Counted from the stretch's first letter, positions 52,787-62,572 are shown. The stretch is DNA of 64,000 nt from Bradyrhizobium sp. AZCC 2176 (GCF_036924645.1 NZ_JAZHRX010000001.1:868001-932000), one strand, 5' to 3'. Numbers and translations: made by a program. The notes: generated from the letters alone by a model not told the origin.

Positions 52787-54028
52787 ATGACAGGCGATCT
52801 TCGCATCTCCTCGCCGCGCGCGCGCAGCTGGGGCGCCGGCAGCGGAACGAACCCTGAGGATCGCCTGCGGCAACGCCTGCCAGCGCTTGACGATATTGAG
52901 CGCTGCGCCCGCCGCCGTATCCCGCGCTTTGCCTTCGACTTCCTCGAAGGCGGCACGGGAGGCGATCTGAACACGCGGCACAATCGAGAAGCGCTCGATG
53001 TCGTGGAACTGGTGCCGCGCTACGGCAGTCCGGCTGCCGTGCAGACGGAGGTTGACCTGTTCGGCGTCCGTTGCGCCGCGCCGATCGGCATTTCTCCCGT
53101 CGGGGTCGACGGCATCATCTGGCCCGGCGCCACGCGGATTCTCGCGAGCGCCGCCGGCAAGGCACGAATTCCTTATATCGCCGGCACGCTGGCCACCGCT
53201 GCGATCGAAGAGGTCGCCGAGCTTGCCGGCCCCTATGCCTGGTTCCAACTCTATGGATTGCCCGCCAACGACCACGCCGTCACCTTCGATCTGATCAAGC
53301 GGGCGGATGCTGCCGGCGTGCGGGTGCTGGCCGCAACACTGGATGCACCGGTCCGCTCCAAACGGCCGCGCGACCTGCGCAACGGTTTGGTGGTCCCGTT
53401 CCGGCCCACGCCAAAGACGATCCTGGATGTCGCGCTGTCGCCGTCGTGGCTGCTCGCGCTCGCTACCGCGGGGACCCCGGCCTTTCGCAACATGGAGCGC
53501 TATGTTGAACAGCCGGCGACGCTGGCGAACACGGCCGGCTTTGTGCAGACCCAGATCAAGGGCACGTTTTCGTGGGAAGTGCTGAAACGGATGCGGGATG
53601 CCTGGCCGGGGGCGCTGGTCGTGAAGGGTGTCATGCATCCCGACGATGCCGAGATGGCCATTGCAGCGGGAGTGGACGGCATCCTGGTTTCCAATCACGG
53701 CGGCCGGCAATTCGATGCAGCGCCTGCCGCGATCGATGTCCTGCCCGCGATTGTTGCATCCGTTGGCAGCAGAGCCACTATCCTGTTCGACAGCGGCATC
53801 CGCTCAGGCCTCGATGTTGCACGCGCCATCGCGCTCGGCGCCCGCGGCACATTTGCCGGCCGCGCTTTCCTTCTCGGCCTCGGTGCGCTCGGCGAGCGAG
53901 GCGCCTCCTATGTGGCCGGACTGTTGAAGGAAGAGCTGGAAACCGCAATGGGGCAATTGGGCGCGCATTCTCTCGAAGCATTAGCGCAACTGACATGTCG
54001 CCATCGGGGCGCTTTCGATTTTGCCTGA
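52787..54028 (+). CDS. FMN-dependent alpha-hydroxy-acid oxidase/dehydrogenase
   Basis: A 413-residue TIM-barrel flavoprotein of the lactate/mandelate/glycolate oxidase family. It has FDFLEGGTGGD near the start, PIGISPVGVDGIIWPGA, WFQLYGLPAND, KGVMHPDDAEMA, and the catalytic His/Arg motif VSNHGGRQFD, then FDSGIRSGLDVARAIALGA. It converts a 2-hydroxy acid to a 2-oxo acid. The N-terminal start is ATG 52787 (GGGGA upstream). Its neighbour ThDP enzyme could act on the product, as in mandelate degradation, but this is a suggestion only. Confidence 0.87.
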   Translation: MTGDLRISSPRARSWGAGSGTNPEDRLRQRLPALDDIERCARRRIPRFAFDFLEGGTGGDLNTRHNREALDVVELVPRYGSPAAVQTEVDLFGVRCAAPIGISPVGVDGIIWPGATRILASAAGKARIPYIAGTLATAAIEEVAELAGPYAWFQLYGLPANDHAVTFDLIKRADAAGVRVLAATLDAPVRSKRPRDLRNGLVVPFRPTPKTILDVALSPSWLLALATAGTPAFRNMERYVEQPATLANTAGFVQTQIKGTFSWEVLKRMRDAWPGALVVKGVMHPDDAEMAIAAGVDGILVSNHGGRQFDAAPAAIDVLPAIVASVGSRATILFDSGIRSGLDVARAIALGARGTFAGRAFLLGLGALGERGASYVAGLLKEELETAMGQLGAHSLEALAQLTCRHRGAFDFA

Positions 54029-54313
54029 GTGCGCGACACGTCGCCGGCGAACGGTTGGCGTCTTAGATCGAGCCTATTCGCCGCAGAACCGCAATCGACA
54101 GCCTGGCCAGCTCACCCGACTACGCTTTTTGAGACACTTTGGTAAGTCGCGAGACTCGACGGGATCGAGGCGCGTCCGTTACTTGCTCAGAATTGGACCT
54201 CAAGTGCACCCAAGTGCGCCAGGAGGAGACGTTCGGGTACGCGTCGTGTGCCACATGGACAGGGCTGTCCGGGTGGTCACGGTCCGCCAGCCCCTCACCC
54301 ATTGAGGACGCCA

Positions 54314-55294
54314 ATGCTATCTCGCTCTACTGCCATTGCGCTTTGCACATTGTCAGCTCTCTTCATGCACGGTGCTTCGGCAACCGCAGACAATTATCCC
54401 TCCCGCCAGATTACGTTGGTGGTGCCTTTTCCGGCTGGGGGCGCAAGTGACGCCATCACGCGTATCCTTGCCGACAAGTTGGGAGAGTCTCTCCGCAGCA
54501 CCATTGTGGTCGAAAACAAGGGAGGCGCCGGCGGCAACATCGGCACTCACAGCGTGGCGAGGGCTGCTCCGGATGGTTACACGCTGCTGCTGAGCTCTTC
54601 AGGTCCGCTCGCGGTCAACAAGACATTGACGGCAGATCTTCCCTATGATCCGGAGACTGCCTTCGAGCCGATCTCGTTGATCTCGACGATGCCCAATGTT
54701 CTGGTCGTCAATCCGAACAAGATTCCCGCATCCAACGTGCAAGAATTCATCGATTTTGCGAAGGCGAGCCCAGAGCAGATATCATTTTCGTCGATCGGCA
54801 ATGGAAGCTCGCAACATCTTGCTGGCGTGCTGTTCGAGCGCCGGACAGGAACGCGTTTGATTCATGTCCCCTACCGTGGGGCCGGCCAACTTACCGTCGA
54901 TCTTGTTTCGGGCGACGTGCCGGCCAGCTTTCAGCTCATACCCAACATTGCAAGCCAGTTGCAGGCTGGTCAGATAAAGCCACTCGCGGTGACGAGCAAG
55001 CAACGCAGCAAGGTCCTTCCGAATGTCCCCACGATGGCGGAAGCGGGAATTTCGGATCTGGAATCCTTTGCATGGTTCGGCCTGCTCGTTCCGAAGGGAA
55101 CGCCAAAGCCAATTGTCGATCGACTGCATGGCGAGGTGGTCAAGATCATGTCCGATCCGGCGGTGCAGAAACGGATGATCGATATCGGAGCCGATCCGGT
55201 CTACACAAGCCAGGCCGAATTCAAGGCTCTGATCTCGTCGGAAGTGATCAAATGGCGCAATCTCATCAAGGAAGCCGGCATTTCCAGCAACTGA
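54314..55294 (+). CDS. Bug/TctC-type tripartite tricarboxylate transporter binding protein
   Basis: A 326-residue periplasmic binding protein. After a signal peptide (IALCTLSALFMHGASATA) comes YPSRQITLVVPFPAGGASDA, the standard Bug start, followed by VENKGGAGGNIGT, where the ligand carboxylate contacts lie, and APDGYTLLL. No TctA/TctB genes adjoin, a common orphan situation in Bradyrhizobium. Ligands of the family include carboxylates and aromatic acids. It is separate from the later pair by a GntR gene on the other strand. Confidence 0.88.
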   Translation: MLSRSTAIALCTLSALFMHGASATADNYPSRQITLVVPFPAGGASDAITRILADKLGESLRSTIVVENKGGAGGNIGTHSVARAAPDGYTLLLSSSGPLAVNKTLTADLPYDPETAFEPISLISTMPNVLVVNPNKIPASNVQEFIDFAKASPEQISFSSIGNGSSQHLAGVLFERRTGTRLIHVPYRGAGQLTVDLVSGDVPASFQLIPNIASQLQAGQIKPLAVTSKQRSKVLPNVPTMAEAGISDLESFAWFGLLVPKGTPKPIVDRLHGEVVKIMSDPAVQKRMIDIGADPVYTSQAEFKALISSEVIKWRNLIKEAGISSN

Positions 55295-55360
55295 CGACAA
55301 TGGCCCTGCCCGAATCTGCTGCTCGTCGGCGCAGGCTGACAGATCATGGCTACAAGATGA

Positions 55361-56053
55361 CTAGCTGGATGGCCGCCTCAATTGTCCCGTCGAATCTGCA
55401 AGACCGCCGAGGTAATGCGCGGCTTCCGTGATGTCGGCGACGATCTCGCTTCCCGCGCGATCAGCGTCACCCGCCATGATCGCCTTCAGCGCGGCAGTGT
55501 GGTGATCCCATCCTTTCAAGAGCACGACATATTCGGGAATCACGAAGGACAGCACCGGTCCGCAGCGCAGCCACATGTTCTCGATGGTCTCGACCAGCAG
55601 CGGGATCCCCGACATCGCGTAAATCCCGAAATGAAATTTCCGATGATGCTCGAGATAGCTTTCGAGCTTTCGCGCCTTGATCAGCGACTGCATTGTCGCC
55701 AGCCGCTCCTCAAGACGGCGAAGCGCGGCAGCATCATGTCGATGCACGGCGGCTTCGCGCGCCGCACGTCCTTCGAGCGCGCAGCGCACCACCGTAAGAT
55801 CTGCCAGTTCCTTGCGTGTCAGGTTTGGCACGATCGCCGAATTGCGCGGTCCCTGCTGCAGTACGCCCTGCGCCACCAGACGGGTGAGCGCGTCGCGTAC
55901 AGGCGTGATCGACGTCCCAAAACTTTCGGCCAGCGCGCGCAAGGTCAGGACCGTGCCGGGCTCGAACCGCCCGGCCAACAACGCATCGCGCAACTGCGCG
56001 TGCGCGAGATCCCACAGCGGCTCGCGTTCGATTCGCTTCAATGACGTTGTCAT
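55361..56053 (-). CDS. GntR-family regulator (FCD subclass)
   Basis: A 230-residue regulator with an N-terminal winged helix (LRALAESFGTSITPVRDALT, residues 33-75) and a C-terminal FCD helical ligand domain (ESYLEHHRKFHFGIYAMSGI). ATG 56053 is preferred over the upstream frame to 56161, which crosses the operator. It is divergent from the operon at 56164 and is probably its repressor, responding to a sugar-acid or carboxylate. A long dyad sits between the two starts. Confidence 0.88.
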   Translation of the reverse strand: MTTSLKRIEREPLWDLAHAQLRDALLAGRFEPGTVLTLRALAESFGTSITPVRDALTRLVAQGVLQQGPRNSAIVPNLTRKELADLTVVRCALEGRAAREAAVHRHDAAALRRLEERLATMQSLIKARKLESYLEHHRKFHFGIYAMSGIPLLVETIENMWLRCGPVLSFVIPEYVVLLKGWDHHTAALKAIMAGDADRAGSEIVADITEAAHYLGGLADSTGQLRRPSS

Positions 56054-56122
56054 CGGACGCTCGCTATCGCAGCGCGCAACATGGCGCAAATCCCTCGCAA
56101 GGCGGCCTATTGACCACCAGAT

Positions 56123-56144
56123 GTTGTTTATTATAACAAACAAC
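56123..56144. promoter_or_regulatory. Operator-like dyad for the GntR regulator
   Basis: GTTGTTT and AAACAAC arms (7-8-7) at 56123-56144 form an AT-rich palindrome; inside it is TTGTTTATTATAACAA. It lies 20 bp before the binding-protein start, overlapping the likely promoter, a sensible repressor site. Confidence 0.55.
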
Positions 56145-56163
56145 AAAACGGGAGGAAACAAGA

Positions 56164-57141
56164 ATGCTCAAATCACCAGCGATTATTCTGGCGTGGGCGC
56201 TGGCCGCGTTTCAGGCCACCGCTGCCCAGGCCCAGACCGCCTATCCGGCGCGAGACATCACCTTGATCGTGCCCTGGAATGCCGGCGGCTCGAACGACGT
56301 CGCAGCACGGGCGCTGGATCCGATCCTGCGAGAGCACGGCATCAAGATCGTGATCGAGAACGTGGTCGGCGCCACCGGCACGATCGGCATGCGCCGGGTG
56401 GCGAGCGCCGCCCCCGACGGCTACACCATCGGCATGGGCACCAGTTCGACGCTGGCGCTGATCGCGCAGGGCAAGACGCCGCTCACCAATGCGCAGTTCA
56501 CCCACATCGCCCGCGTCTCCACCGATCCGCTGATCCTGCTGGTGCCGACGAAGGCCGAGCAGAAATCGCTCGACGATTTCATCAAGCTCATGAAGGCCAA
56601 TCCCGACAAAGTCACGATCGGCACGCCCGGCAACTACAATCTCAACCACATCTTCGCGTCGATGACCGCGCGCGCCGCAGGCGTCAACTATGTCAACGTG
56701 CCCTACACCGGCGGATCGAAGGTGGTCGCCGACCTGCTCGGCGGGCACGTCGCTTCCGGCGTGCTCAAGCCGTCGGAAACGCTCGGGCAGATTCAGGAAG
56801 GCCTGCTCAAGCCGATCGGTGTCTTCGCCAACGAACGGCTGGAGATGTTTCCGGATGTGCCGACCTTCAAGGACAAGGGATACGACGTGTTCCCCTACGG
56901 CCCGGTCGTCCAGATGGCCTATGTGGTCGCGCCGGCCAACCTGCCCGCCGATGTCAGAACCAAGCTGATCACTGCGTTTCGCGCAGCGATCCAGGATCCG
57001 CGCTTCAAGGAATTTTCCAAAAAGAACGCGTTCCTCGTCGACGACCTGACCGGCGATGCCCTGACCAAGGAAGTGGACAGCGTCGCCGCCGCGCTCGGCA
57101 CGGTGGCAGCGCAGGTCTTCCCGAAGGACCAGAAAGAATAA
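56164..57141 (+). CDS. Bug/TctC-type binding protein
   Basis: A 325-residue periplasmic protein with a signal peptide (IILAWALAAFQATAAQAQ) and the motif YPARDITLIVPWNAGGSNDV. GGGAGG lies upstream of ATG 56164. As first gene of the operon it likely captures the carboxylate or sugar acid that the downstream enzymes use. No membrane partner is adjacent. Confidence 0.88.
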   Translation: MLKSPAIILAWALAAFQATAAQAQTAYPARDITLIVPWNAGGSNDVAARALDPILREHGIKIVIENVVGATGTIGMRRVASAAPDGYTIGMGTSSTLALIAQGKTPLTNAQFTHIARVSTDPLILLVPTKAEQKSLDDFIKLMKANPDKVTIGTPGNYNLNHIFASMTARAAGVNYVNVPYTGGSKVVADLLGGHVASGVLKPSETLGQIQEGLLKPIGVFANERLEMFPDVPTFKDKGYDVFPYGPVVQMAYVVAPANLPADVRTKLITAFRAAIQDPRFKEFSKKNAFLVDDLTGDALTKEVDSVAAALGTVAAQVFPKDQKE

Positions 57142-57195
57142 GCGGCGGCATCGCCGCTCTCCCTGTTCCCCGCATTCCAGACAAAGGCCACGCGC

Positions 57196-58335
57196 TTGCC
57201 CATCAAGAAAATCACCTGTCACGTCGTTGCGGCCCCGGTGCAGCGGCCCTTCACCTCCTCGCGCGGCTGGCTCTACAAGACCCGCGGCACTTGCCTGGTC
57301 GAGATCGAGACCGATGACGGCATCGTCGGCTGGGGCGAATGCTACGGCCCTTCCGCCGTCGCCAAGGCCTTCATCGACACCCAACTAGCGCCGCGCGTGA
57401 TCGGCCGTGATCCGTTCGACGTCGAAGTGATCTGGGAAGACCTCTATAACCGGATCAAGGATTACGGCCCGAAGGGCATGTCGATCGCCGCCATCAGCGG
57501 CATCGACATCGCGCTGTGGGACATCGTCGGCAAGGCCTGCAACAAGCCGGTTCACAAACTGATCGGCGGCGCGTTCCGCACCGAAGTCGATGCCTATGCC
57601 ACCGGACTCTACTTCACCGACATGAACCGGCTGGTCGACGAGGCCGTCGAGGAAGCATCGGGTTACGTCAGGAAAGGCTTCAAGGCGATCAAGATGAAGA
57701 TCGGCCTCGGCGCGATCAAGCGCGATTTCGATCGCGTCAAGGCGGTGCGCGAGGCCATCGGCCCCGACGTCAAGCTAATGGTCGACGCCAATCATTGCCT
57801 CACCGTTCCCGCCGCGATCCGGCTTGGCCGCAGACTGGAGGAACTGGATATCGAGTGGTTCGAGGAGCCGATCTCGCCGGAGGACATCGACGGTTATGTC
57901 GAGGTATCGCGGGCGCTCGACATGGCCGTGGCGGGCGGCGAGAATGAATTCACCCGCTGGGGTTTTCGCGACGCCATCGTGCGCAAGGCGATGGACATCG
58001 TGCAACCGGACGTCTGCGCGGCGGGCGGCATCACCGAATGCAAGAAGATCGCGGCGCTTGCCTCGACGCATGGCGTGGAATGCGTGCCGCATGCGTGGGG
58101 CTCCGCGGTCGGTATCGCCGCCACCATCCACTTCCTGGCGTCGATACCGAACCAGCCGCCAAGCCTGTTTCCAATGCCGCCGATGCTGGAATTCGAGCAG
58201 GAGGAAAATCCGTTCCGCGATCATCTGGCCGTCGTGCCGATCAACCAGGTCAAGGGCACGATTGCGGTTCCGACCGGCGCCGGCCTCGGCATCGAGATCG
58301 ATCGCGGCGTGATCGACCGCTACCGCGTCGCCTGA
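57196..58335 (+). CDS. Enolase-superfamily dehydratase (mandelate racemase / muconate lactonizing type), copy 1
   Basis: A 379-residue protein with TTG start (AAGG upstream). N-terminal cap, then barrel with the KxK catalytic motif FKAIKMKIG, metal ligands in LMVDANH, WFEEP and GGENEF, and the acid/base His in CVPHAWGSAVGIAA. This ligand set (D-E-E plus KxK and His) matches the mandelate racemase subgroup, mostly acid-sugar dehydratases. The operon context (FAH protein and D-2-hydroxyacid dehydrogenase) supports sugar-acid catabolism. Substrate not determined. Confidence 0.88.
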   Translation: MPIKKITCHVVAAPVQRPFTSSRGWLYKTRGTCLVEIETDDGIVGWGECYGPSAVAKAFIDTQLAPRVIGRDPFDVEVIWEDLYNRIKDYGPKGMSIAAISGIDIALWDIVGKACNKPVHKLIGGAFRTEVDAYATGLYFTDMNRLVDEAVEEASGYVRKGFKAIKMKIGLGAIKRDFDRVKAVREAIGPDVKLMVDANHCLTVPAAIRLGRRLEELDIEWFEEPISPEDIDGYVEVSRALDMAVAGGENEFTRWGFRDAIVRKAMDIVQPDVCAAGGITECKKIAALASTHGVECVPHAWGSAVGIAATIHFLASIPNQPPSLFPMPPMLEFEQEENPFRDHLAVVPINQVKGTIAVPTGAGLGIEIDRGVIDRYRVA

Positions 58336-58350
58336 AGTGGTTACCGCATT

Positions 58351-59256
58351 ATGAAATTTGTCAGCTTCAGCGCGCAGGGTTTTGTTCGCGCAGGCGTGCT
58401 GCTCGGCGATGGCGCCGACGCGAGCGACCAGGTCGTCGATCTCGCGCATCCGTCGATGCGCGAGGCGCTGCGAGGCACCGCGCCGCAGATGCTGGCCTTG
58501 ATCGAGGCTGGCCTCGCGGGCGCCGTGGTACGCATCGGCGCCCACGGTTTGGCAGAGGACGCAAGACTTCCAGTCACCTCGGTCACGCTGACGGCACCGC
58601 TGCCCGAGCCGCGACGTATCTTCGGCATTGCGCATAACTACCGCGATGCACTGGTCGAGCGCGGCATGGCGCCGCCGGACAAGCCGGTGCTGTTCATGAA
58701 AGCGCCGCGAACGATTACCGGACCCGGACAGTTGGTCGTGCTGCCGGCAGGAATCGGCGGCGTCACCTATGAAGCCGAACTTGCCGCCGTGATCGGCTCC
58801 CGCGCCGAAAACGTCGGCAAGGACCGGGCACTCGATCACGTCGTTGGCTATGGCTGCTTTAACGACATCAGCGCCAGCGAGATCATCAAGGCAGACAGCC
58901 ATTTCGACCGCGGCAAGAATTTTGCCACGTTCGGGCCGTTCGGCCCGTATCTCGCATCACGCGACGAAGTGAAGGACCCTCACGCGCTTTCGGTGTCGCT
59001 GAAGGTCGACGGCCGCATGCTGCAGTCCGGGTCGACGCGGGACATGCTGTTCGACGTAGCCGATCTCGTCTCCTATCTGTCCAGCTTGCAGGCGCTCGAG
59101 CCCGGCGACATCATCGCCACCGGTACACCGGCCGGCGTGGCCGCCCTGCACAAGCCGCCGGCGTGGCTCAAACCAGGCTCGACTGTCGAAGTTGAGGTCG
59201 AAGGCCTCGGACGCCTGCACAATCCGATTATCGAGGGACCTGCGCCAGATGCCTGA
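58351..59256 (+). CDS. Fumarylacetoacetate hydrolase family protein
   Basis: A 301-residue FAH-fold protein with IFGIAHNYRDALVERG, metal-site region YEAELAAVIGSRAENV, CFNDISASEIIKAD and LEPGDIIATGTPAGVA. Members split C-C bonds of acylpyruvates or dehydrate 2-keto-3-deoxy sugar acids. Next to two enolase-type dehydratases, the latter role fits. It starts 15 bp after the dehydratase and overlaps the next gene by 8 bp. Confidence 0.86.
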   Translation: MKFVSFSAQGFVRAGVLLGDGADASDQVVDLAHPSMREALRGTAPQMLALIEAGLAGAVVRIGAHGLAEDARLPVTSVTLTAPLPEPRRIFGIAHNYRDALVERGMAPPDKPVLFMKAPRTITGPGQLVVLPAGIGGVTYEAELAAVIGSRAENVGKDRALDHVVGYGCFNDISASEIIKADSHFDRGKNFATFGPFGPYLASRDEVKDPHALSVSLKVDGRMLQSGSTRDMLFDVADLVSYLSSLQALEPGDIIATGTPAGVAALHKPPAWLKPGSTVEVEVEGLGRLHNPIIEGPAPDA

Positions 59257-60211
59257 CAAACCGATCGTCCTGCTGACCAATGCGATACATCCCGATGGCG
59301 AAGCGATCCTCGCACCGCATGTCAGCCTGATCGTCCCGCCCGACGCACGGCCGGAAACTTTGCGCGAATGGGCCAGGGATGCCGACGGCATCATCGTGCG
59401 CGCCAAGCTGCCCGACGATATTATTGGACATGCGCCGCGCCTGAAAGGGATCGTCCGGCACGGCGTCGGTCTCGACTTCATCCCGGTCGCCGCCGCCACC
59501 GCGCGCGGCATCGCGGTGGCCAATTTGCCGGGAAGCAACACCAACGCGGTGGCCGAATATGTGATGTCGGCCTTGATGCATCTGCGCCGGCCGCTGCAGC
59601 GGGTGGACGGATGCCTGCGCAGCGAAGGCTGGGCGGCTTCGCGCGCGGCCGCGGACGGCCTAACCGAATTGAGCGGGTCAGCGCTCGGCATCCTCGGCGT
59701 CGGCACGATCGGCCGCCGCATCGCAAATATCGCCCGCGACGGCTTCGGGATGACGGTCCTCGGCACCTCGCGCCGCAAGGGATCGCTGCCTGCCGCCATC
59801 CAGGAAGTCTCGCTCGAAGACCTGTTCGCACGCAGCGACGCAATCGCGGTCTGCTGCGCGCTGACCGACGAGACCCGCGGCCTGGTCAGCCGCGATCTTA
59901 TCGCCCGGATGCGGCCGTCCGCCGTGCTGGTGAATGTCTCGCGCGGCGCCGTGATCGAGACCCCCGCCCTCGTCGATGCGCTGCGATCGGAGAAGATCCG
60001 CGGTGCGGCGCTCGACGTGTTCGACGTGCAGCCCTTGCCGTCGAACGATGTTCTGTTCGATTGTCCGAACCTGCTGCTGACGCCCCACACCGCGGGGATC
60101 ACCGCCACCAGCGGCCACGCGATGGCCGTCGGCTCGGCCGAGGAAATGCTTCGTATCCTGCGCGGCGAAGCGCCGCTCAATCTCGTTAATCCCGCCTACA
60201 AGGCGGCATGA
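59249..60211 (+). CDS. D-isomer-specific 2-hydroxyacid dehydrogenase
   Basis: A 320-residue NAD(P)-dependent dehydrogenase. The Rossmann motif is GILGVGTIGRR, and the catalytic Arg and His lie in VNVSRGAVIETPALVDALRS and LLTPHTAGITA. It interconverts a 2-hydroxy and a 2-oxo acid in the pathway. ATG 59249 overlaps the FAH stop; its own stop overlaps the next frame by 4 bp. Confidence 0.88.
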   Translation: MPDKPIVLLTNAIHPDGEAILAPHVSLIVPPDARPETLREWARDADGIIVRAKLPDDIIGHAPRLKGIVRHGVGLDFIPVAAATARGIAVANLPGSNTNAVAEYVMSALMHLRRPLQRVDGCLRSEGWAASRAAADGLTELSGSALGILGVGTIGRRIANIARDGFGMTVLGTSRRKGSLPAAIQEVSLEDLFARSDAIAVCCALTDETRGLVSRDLIARMRPSAVLVNVSRGAVIETPALVDALRSEKIRGAALDVFDVQPLPSNDVLFDCPNLLLTPHTAGITATSGHAMAVGSAEEMLRILRGEAPLNLVNPAYKAA

Positions 60212-60219
60212 GGTCCAAC

Positions 60220-61359
60220 ATGCGCATTACATCGATCAAGGCGGTTCCGATCTCCTATCGCGTACCGGAAGGCCAGAACGTCCGACTGGGCATCGGCCGC
60301 GCGGTCAAGCGCGACGCTGTGCTGGTGAAGGTCTCCACGGATGAAGGCCTGACCGGATGGGGCGAGGCCCATCATGGCCGCTGCCCCGGCGCGATCGCCA
60401 AACTGATCGACACCACGATCTCCGAACTCGTCATCGGTATGGATGCGATGAACGTCGTCGGTGTCTGGCAGCGCGTCTACCAGATGCAGCTGGCGAGCCA
60501 CGGCATGGGTTATGCCGCAGCGATGGCCTTGAGCGGCCTCGATCTCGCGCTGTGGGATATCAGGGCCAAGACGGCCGGCTGGCCGCTGTACCAGTTGCTC
60601 GGCGGCGCCTCAAAACCGATCAAGGCCTATGCCGGCGGCATCTCGCTCGGCTACCAGCCGCCGGCCTCGCTGGCGCAGGAGGCACTCGGCTACGTCGCCA
60701 ACGGCTACAAGGCGATAAAACTGCGCGTCGGCGACAATCCGCGCGACGATGTAGCCCGCGCCACCGCGGTGCGCGAAGCGGTCGGCGACGTCATCGAGAT
60801 CCTGGTCGACGCCAACACCGGCTACACCGTCGACGACGTGCGCCGGGTGATGCCGGCCTATGATGAGCTCGGGATCGGCTGGCTCGAGGAGCCGTTCCCG
60901 GCGCAGGATTATCGTTCCTACCAGACCGGCGCATCGCTCGGCACCACACCGATCGCGGCCGGCGAAAACCATTACACCCGCTTCGAGTTCACCCGCCTGA
61001 TCGAGGAAGGCGCCGTCAGTTTTGTGCAGCCGGATCTGTCGAAGACCGGCGGCGTCACCGAAACCATGCGGATTGCAGCGATGGCTTCGGCTTGGAAGCT
61101 GTCGTTCAATCCGCACACCTCGGCGACCGGCATCAACATGGCCGCGACCATCAACGTGCTCGCGGCCGTCGATCTCCCCGGATACTTCGAAGGCGATGTC
61201 GCCAGACACAACCCGTTCCGCGACGAGGTCGGTGGCGCCCCCTACACGCTTGACGCCGACGGATGCGTCAAGCCGTCGGAAATGCCCGGGCTTGGCGTCG
61301 AGATCGATGAAGCCTTCATCAACGCCCATCCGCTGATCGAGGGACCTTGCTATGTCTGA
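60220..61359 (+). CDS. Enolase-superfamily dehydratase (mandelate racemase type), copy 2
   Basis: A 379-residue protein from ATG 60220 (GAGG 6 nt upstream; 60208 is an alternative). The catalytic region is YKAIKLRVG (K-x-R instead of K-x-K), metal ligands are in EILVDANTGY, WLEEPFP and AAGENHY, and the acid/base histidine may be in FNPHTSATGINMAA. It differs from copy 1 enough to use a different substrate or stereochemistry. Last enzyme gene before the third binding protein. Confidence 0.86.
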   Translation: MRITSIKAVPISYRVPEGQNVRLGIGRAVKRDAVLVKVSTDEGLTGWGEAHHGRCPGAIAKLIDTTISELVIGMDAMNVVGVWQRVYQMQLASHGMGYAAAMALSGLDLALWDIRAKTAGWPLYQLLGGASKPIKAYAGGISLGYQPPASLAQEALGYVANGYKAIKLRVGDNPRDDVARATAVREAVGDVIEILVDANTGYTVDDVRRVMPAYDELGIGWLEEPFPAQDYRSYQTGASLGTTPIAAGENHYTRFEFTRLIEEGAVSFVQPDLSKTGGVTETMRIAAMASAWKLSFNPHTSATGINMAATINVLAAVDLPGYFEGDVARHNPFRDEVGGAPYTLDADGCVKPSEMPGLGVEIDEAFINAHPLIEGPCYV

Positions 61360-62386
61360 AACGCAGCGGGCTGAAGTCACGTCGAGCGCACGCCGTCTTG
61401 TTCACTTCGCCTGCCGCGCTCTCCTCGCTCTTGTGGTCGGCACCACCGCCGCATCGGCGCAGACCGCCTCAACACCTGTCGACCCGGACAACTACCCGAG
61501 CCGGACCATCCGCTACGTCGTTCCCTACCCGCCCGGCGGATTCAATGACACGCTGGCGCGGATTGCATCGCAAAAGCTCGCCGAAGCCTGGGGCGTTCCC
61601 GTCGTGGTCGAGAACCGGCCGGGTGGCGGCACGCTGATTGGCACCGAATCCGTCGCCAAGGCCGCGCCTGACGGTTACACCCTGCTCGGCGTGGCTTTCC
61701 CCTTCGGCACCAATCCCAGCATCTACAAGAATCTGCCCTACGATACGGTGAAGGATTTCACGCCGCTGATCTTTGCGGGTCAGACGCAAAATCTTCTCGT
61801 CATCAGACCCTCGATGCCGATCAACTCCATCACGGAGCTGATCGACTACGCCAGGAAGAATCCCGGCAAGATCAGCTATGGTTCCGCCGGCGTCGGCTCG
61901 TCCAACCATCTCTCGATGGAGCTGTTCAAGAGCATGGCCGGGATCGACATCGTGCACGTACCCTACAAGGGGAGCGCGCCGATGGTAAACGACCTGCTCG
62001 GCGGGCACATCGATACCGCCTTCGACAATACCCCCAACGTATTGCCCCAGGTCAATGCCGAAAAATTGCGCGCGCTTGGCGTCAGCAGCAAGACGCGCGC
62101 GGCGCTCGCCGGAAATGTACCGACGGTGTCGGAGGCAGGTGTTCCCGGATACGAGGTTACCGTGTGGTTCGGCATCGTAGGGCCGGCAGGCATGCGGTCG
62201 GAGATCGTGCGCAAACTGAACGCCGAGCTGAATGCGATCTTCGCGATGGACGATGTGAAGCGCAGGTTTGCCGAACAAGGCGTCGAGCCCGTCGGAGGAA
62301 TGCCGGCTCGATTCACGGATCATATTCGCGCGGAAATTCAGAAGTGGGCCAAGGTTGTCAAGGAAGCCAACATTCAGCCGGAGTGA
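61352..62386 (+). CDS. Bug/TctC-type binding protein, third copy
   Basis: A 344-residue periplasmic protein with an extended signal (ALLALVVGTTAASAQ) and the family start YPSRTIRYVVPYPPGGFNDT. It overlaps the upstream dehydratase by 8 bp (ATGTCTGA), so it is coupled to the operon. Having two binding proteins at opposite ends of one operon suggests uptake of two related ligands or a sensing role. No TctAB genes adjoin. Confidence 0.87.
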   Translation: MSETQRAEVTSSARRLVHFACRALLALVVGTTAASAQTASTPVDPDNYPSRTIRYVVPYPPGGFNDTLARIASQKLAEAWGVPVVVENRPGGGTLIGTESVAKAAPDGYTLLGVAFPFGTNPSIYKNLPYDTVKDFTPLIFAGQTQNLLVIRPSMPINSITELIDYARKNPGKISYGSAGVGSSNHLSMELFKSMAGIDIVHVPYKGSAPMVNDLLGGHIDTAFDNTPNVLPQVNAEKLRALGVSSKTRAALAGNVPTVSEAGVPGYEVTVWFGIVGPAGMRSEIVRKLNAELNAIFAMDDVKRRFAEQGVEPVGGMPARFTDHIRAEIQKWAKVVKEANIQPE

Positions 62387-62572
62387 GTTCTCGTTGCAGC
62401 GCTCGATGGCTGCGTCGACATCACAAATTCTCCCCAAAAATGGGCCATTCAAGATTCAACGAGTAAAGTAATTAGCGCTGCATTCCCCAGCGTTGCACCG
62501 TGCGTTGCTCGATGGCGCGGAAGATCATCATCGGGAAAGACAGCCGCAAGGCCGACGCGGTGCTCGCTCCAA

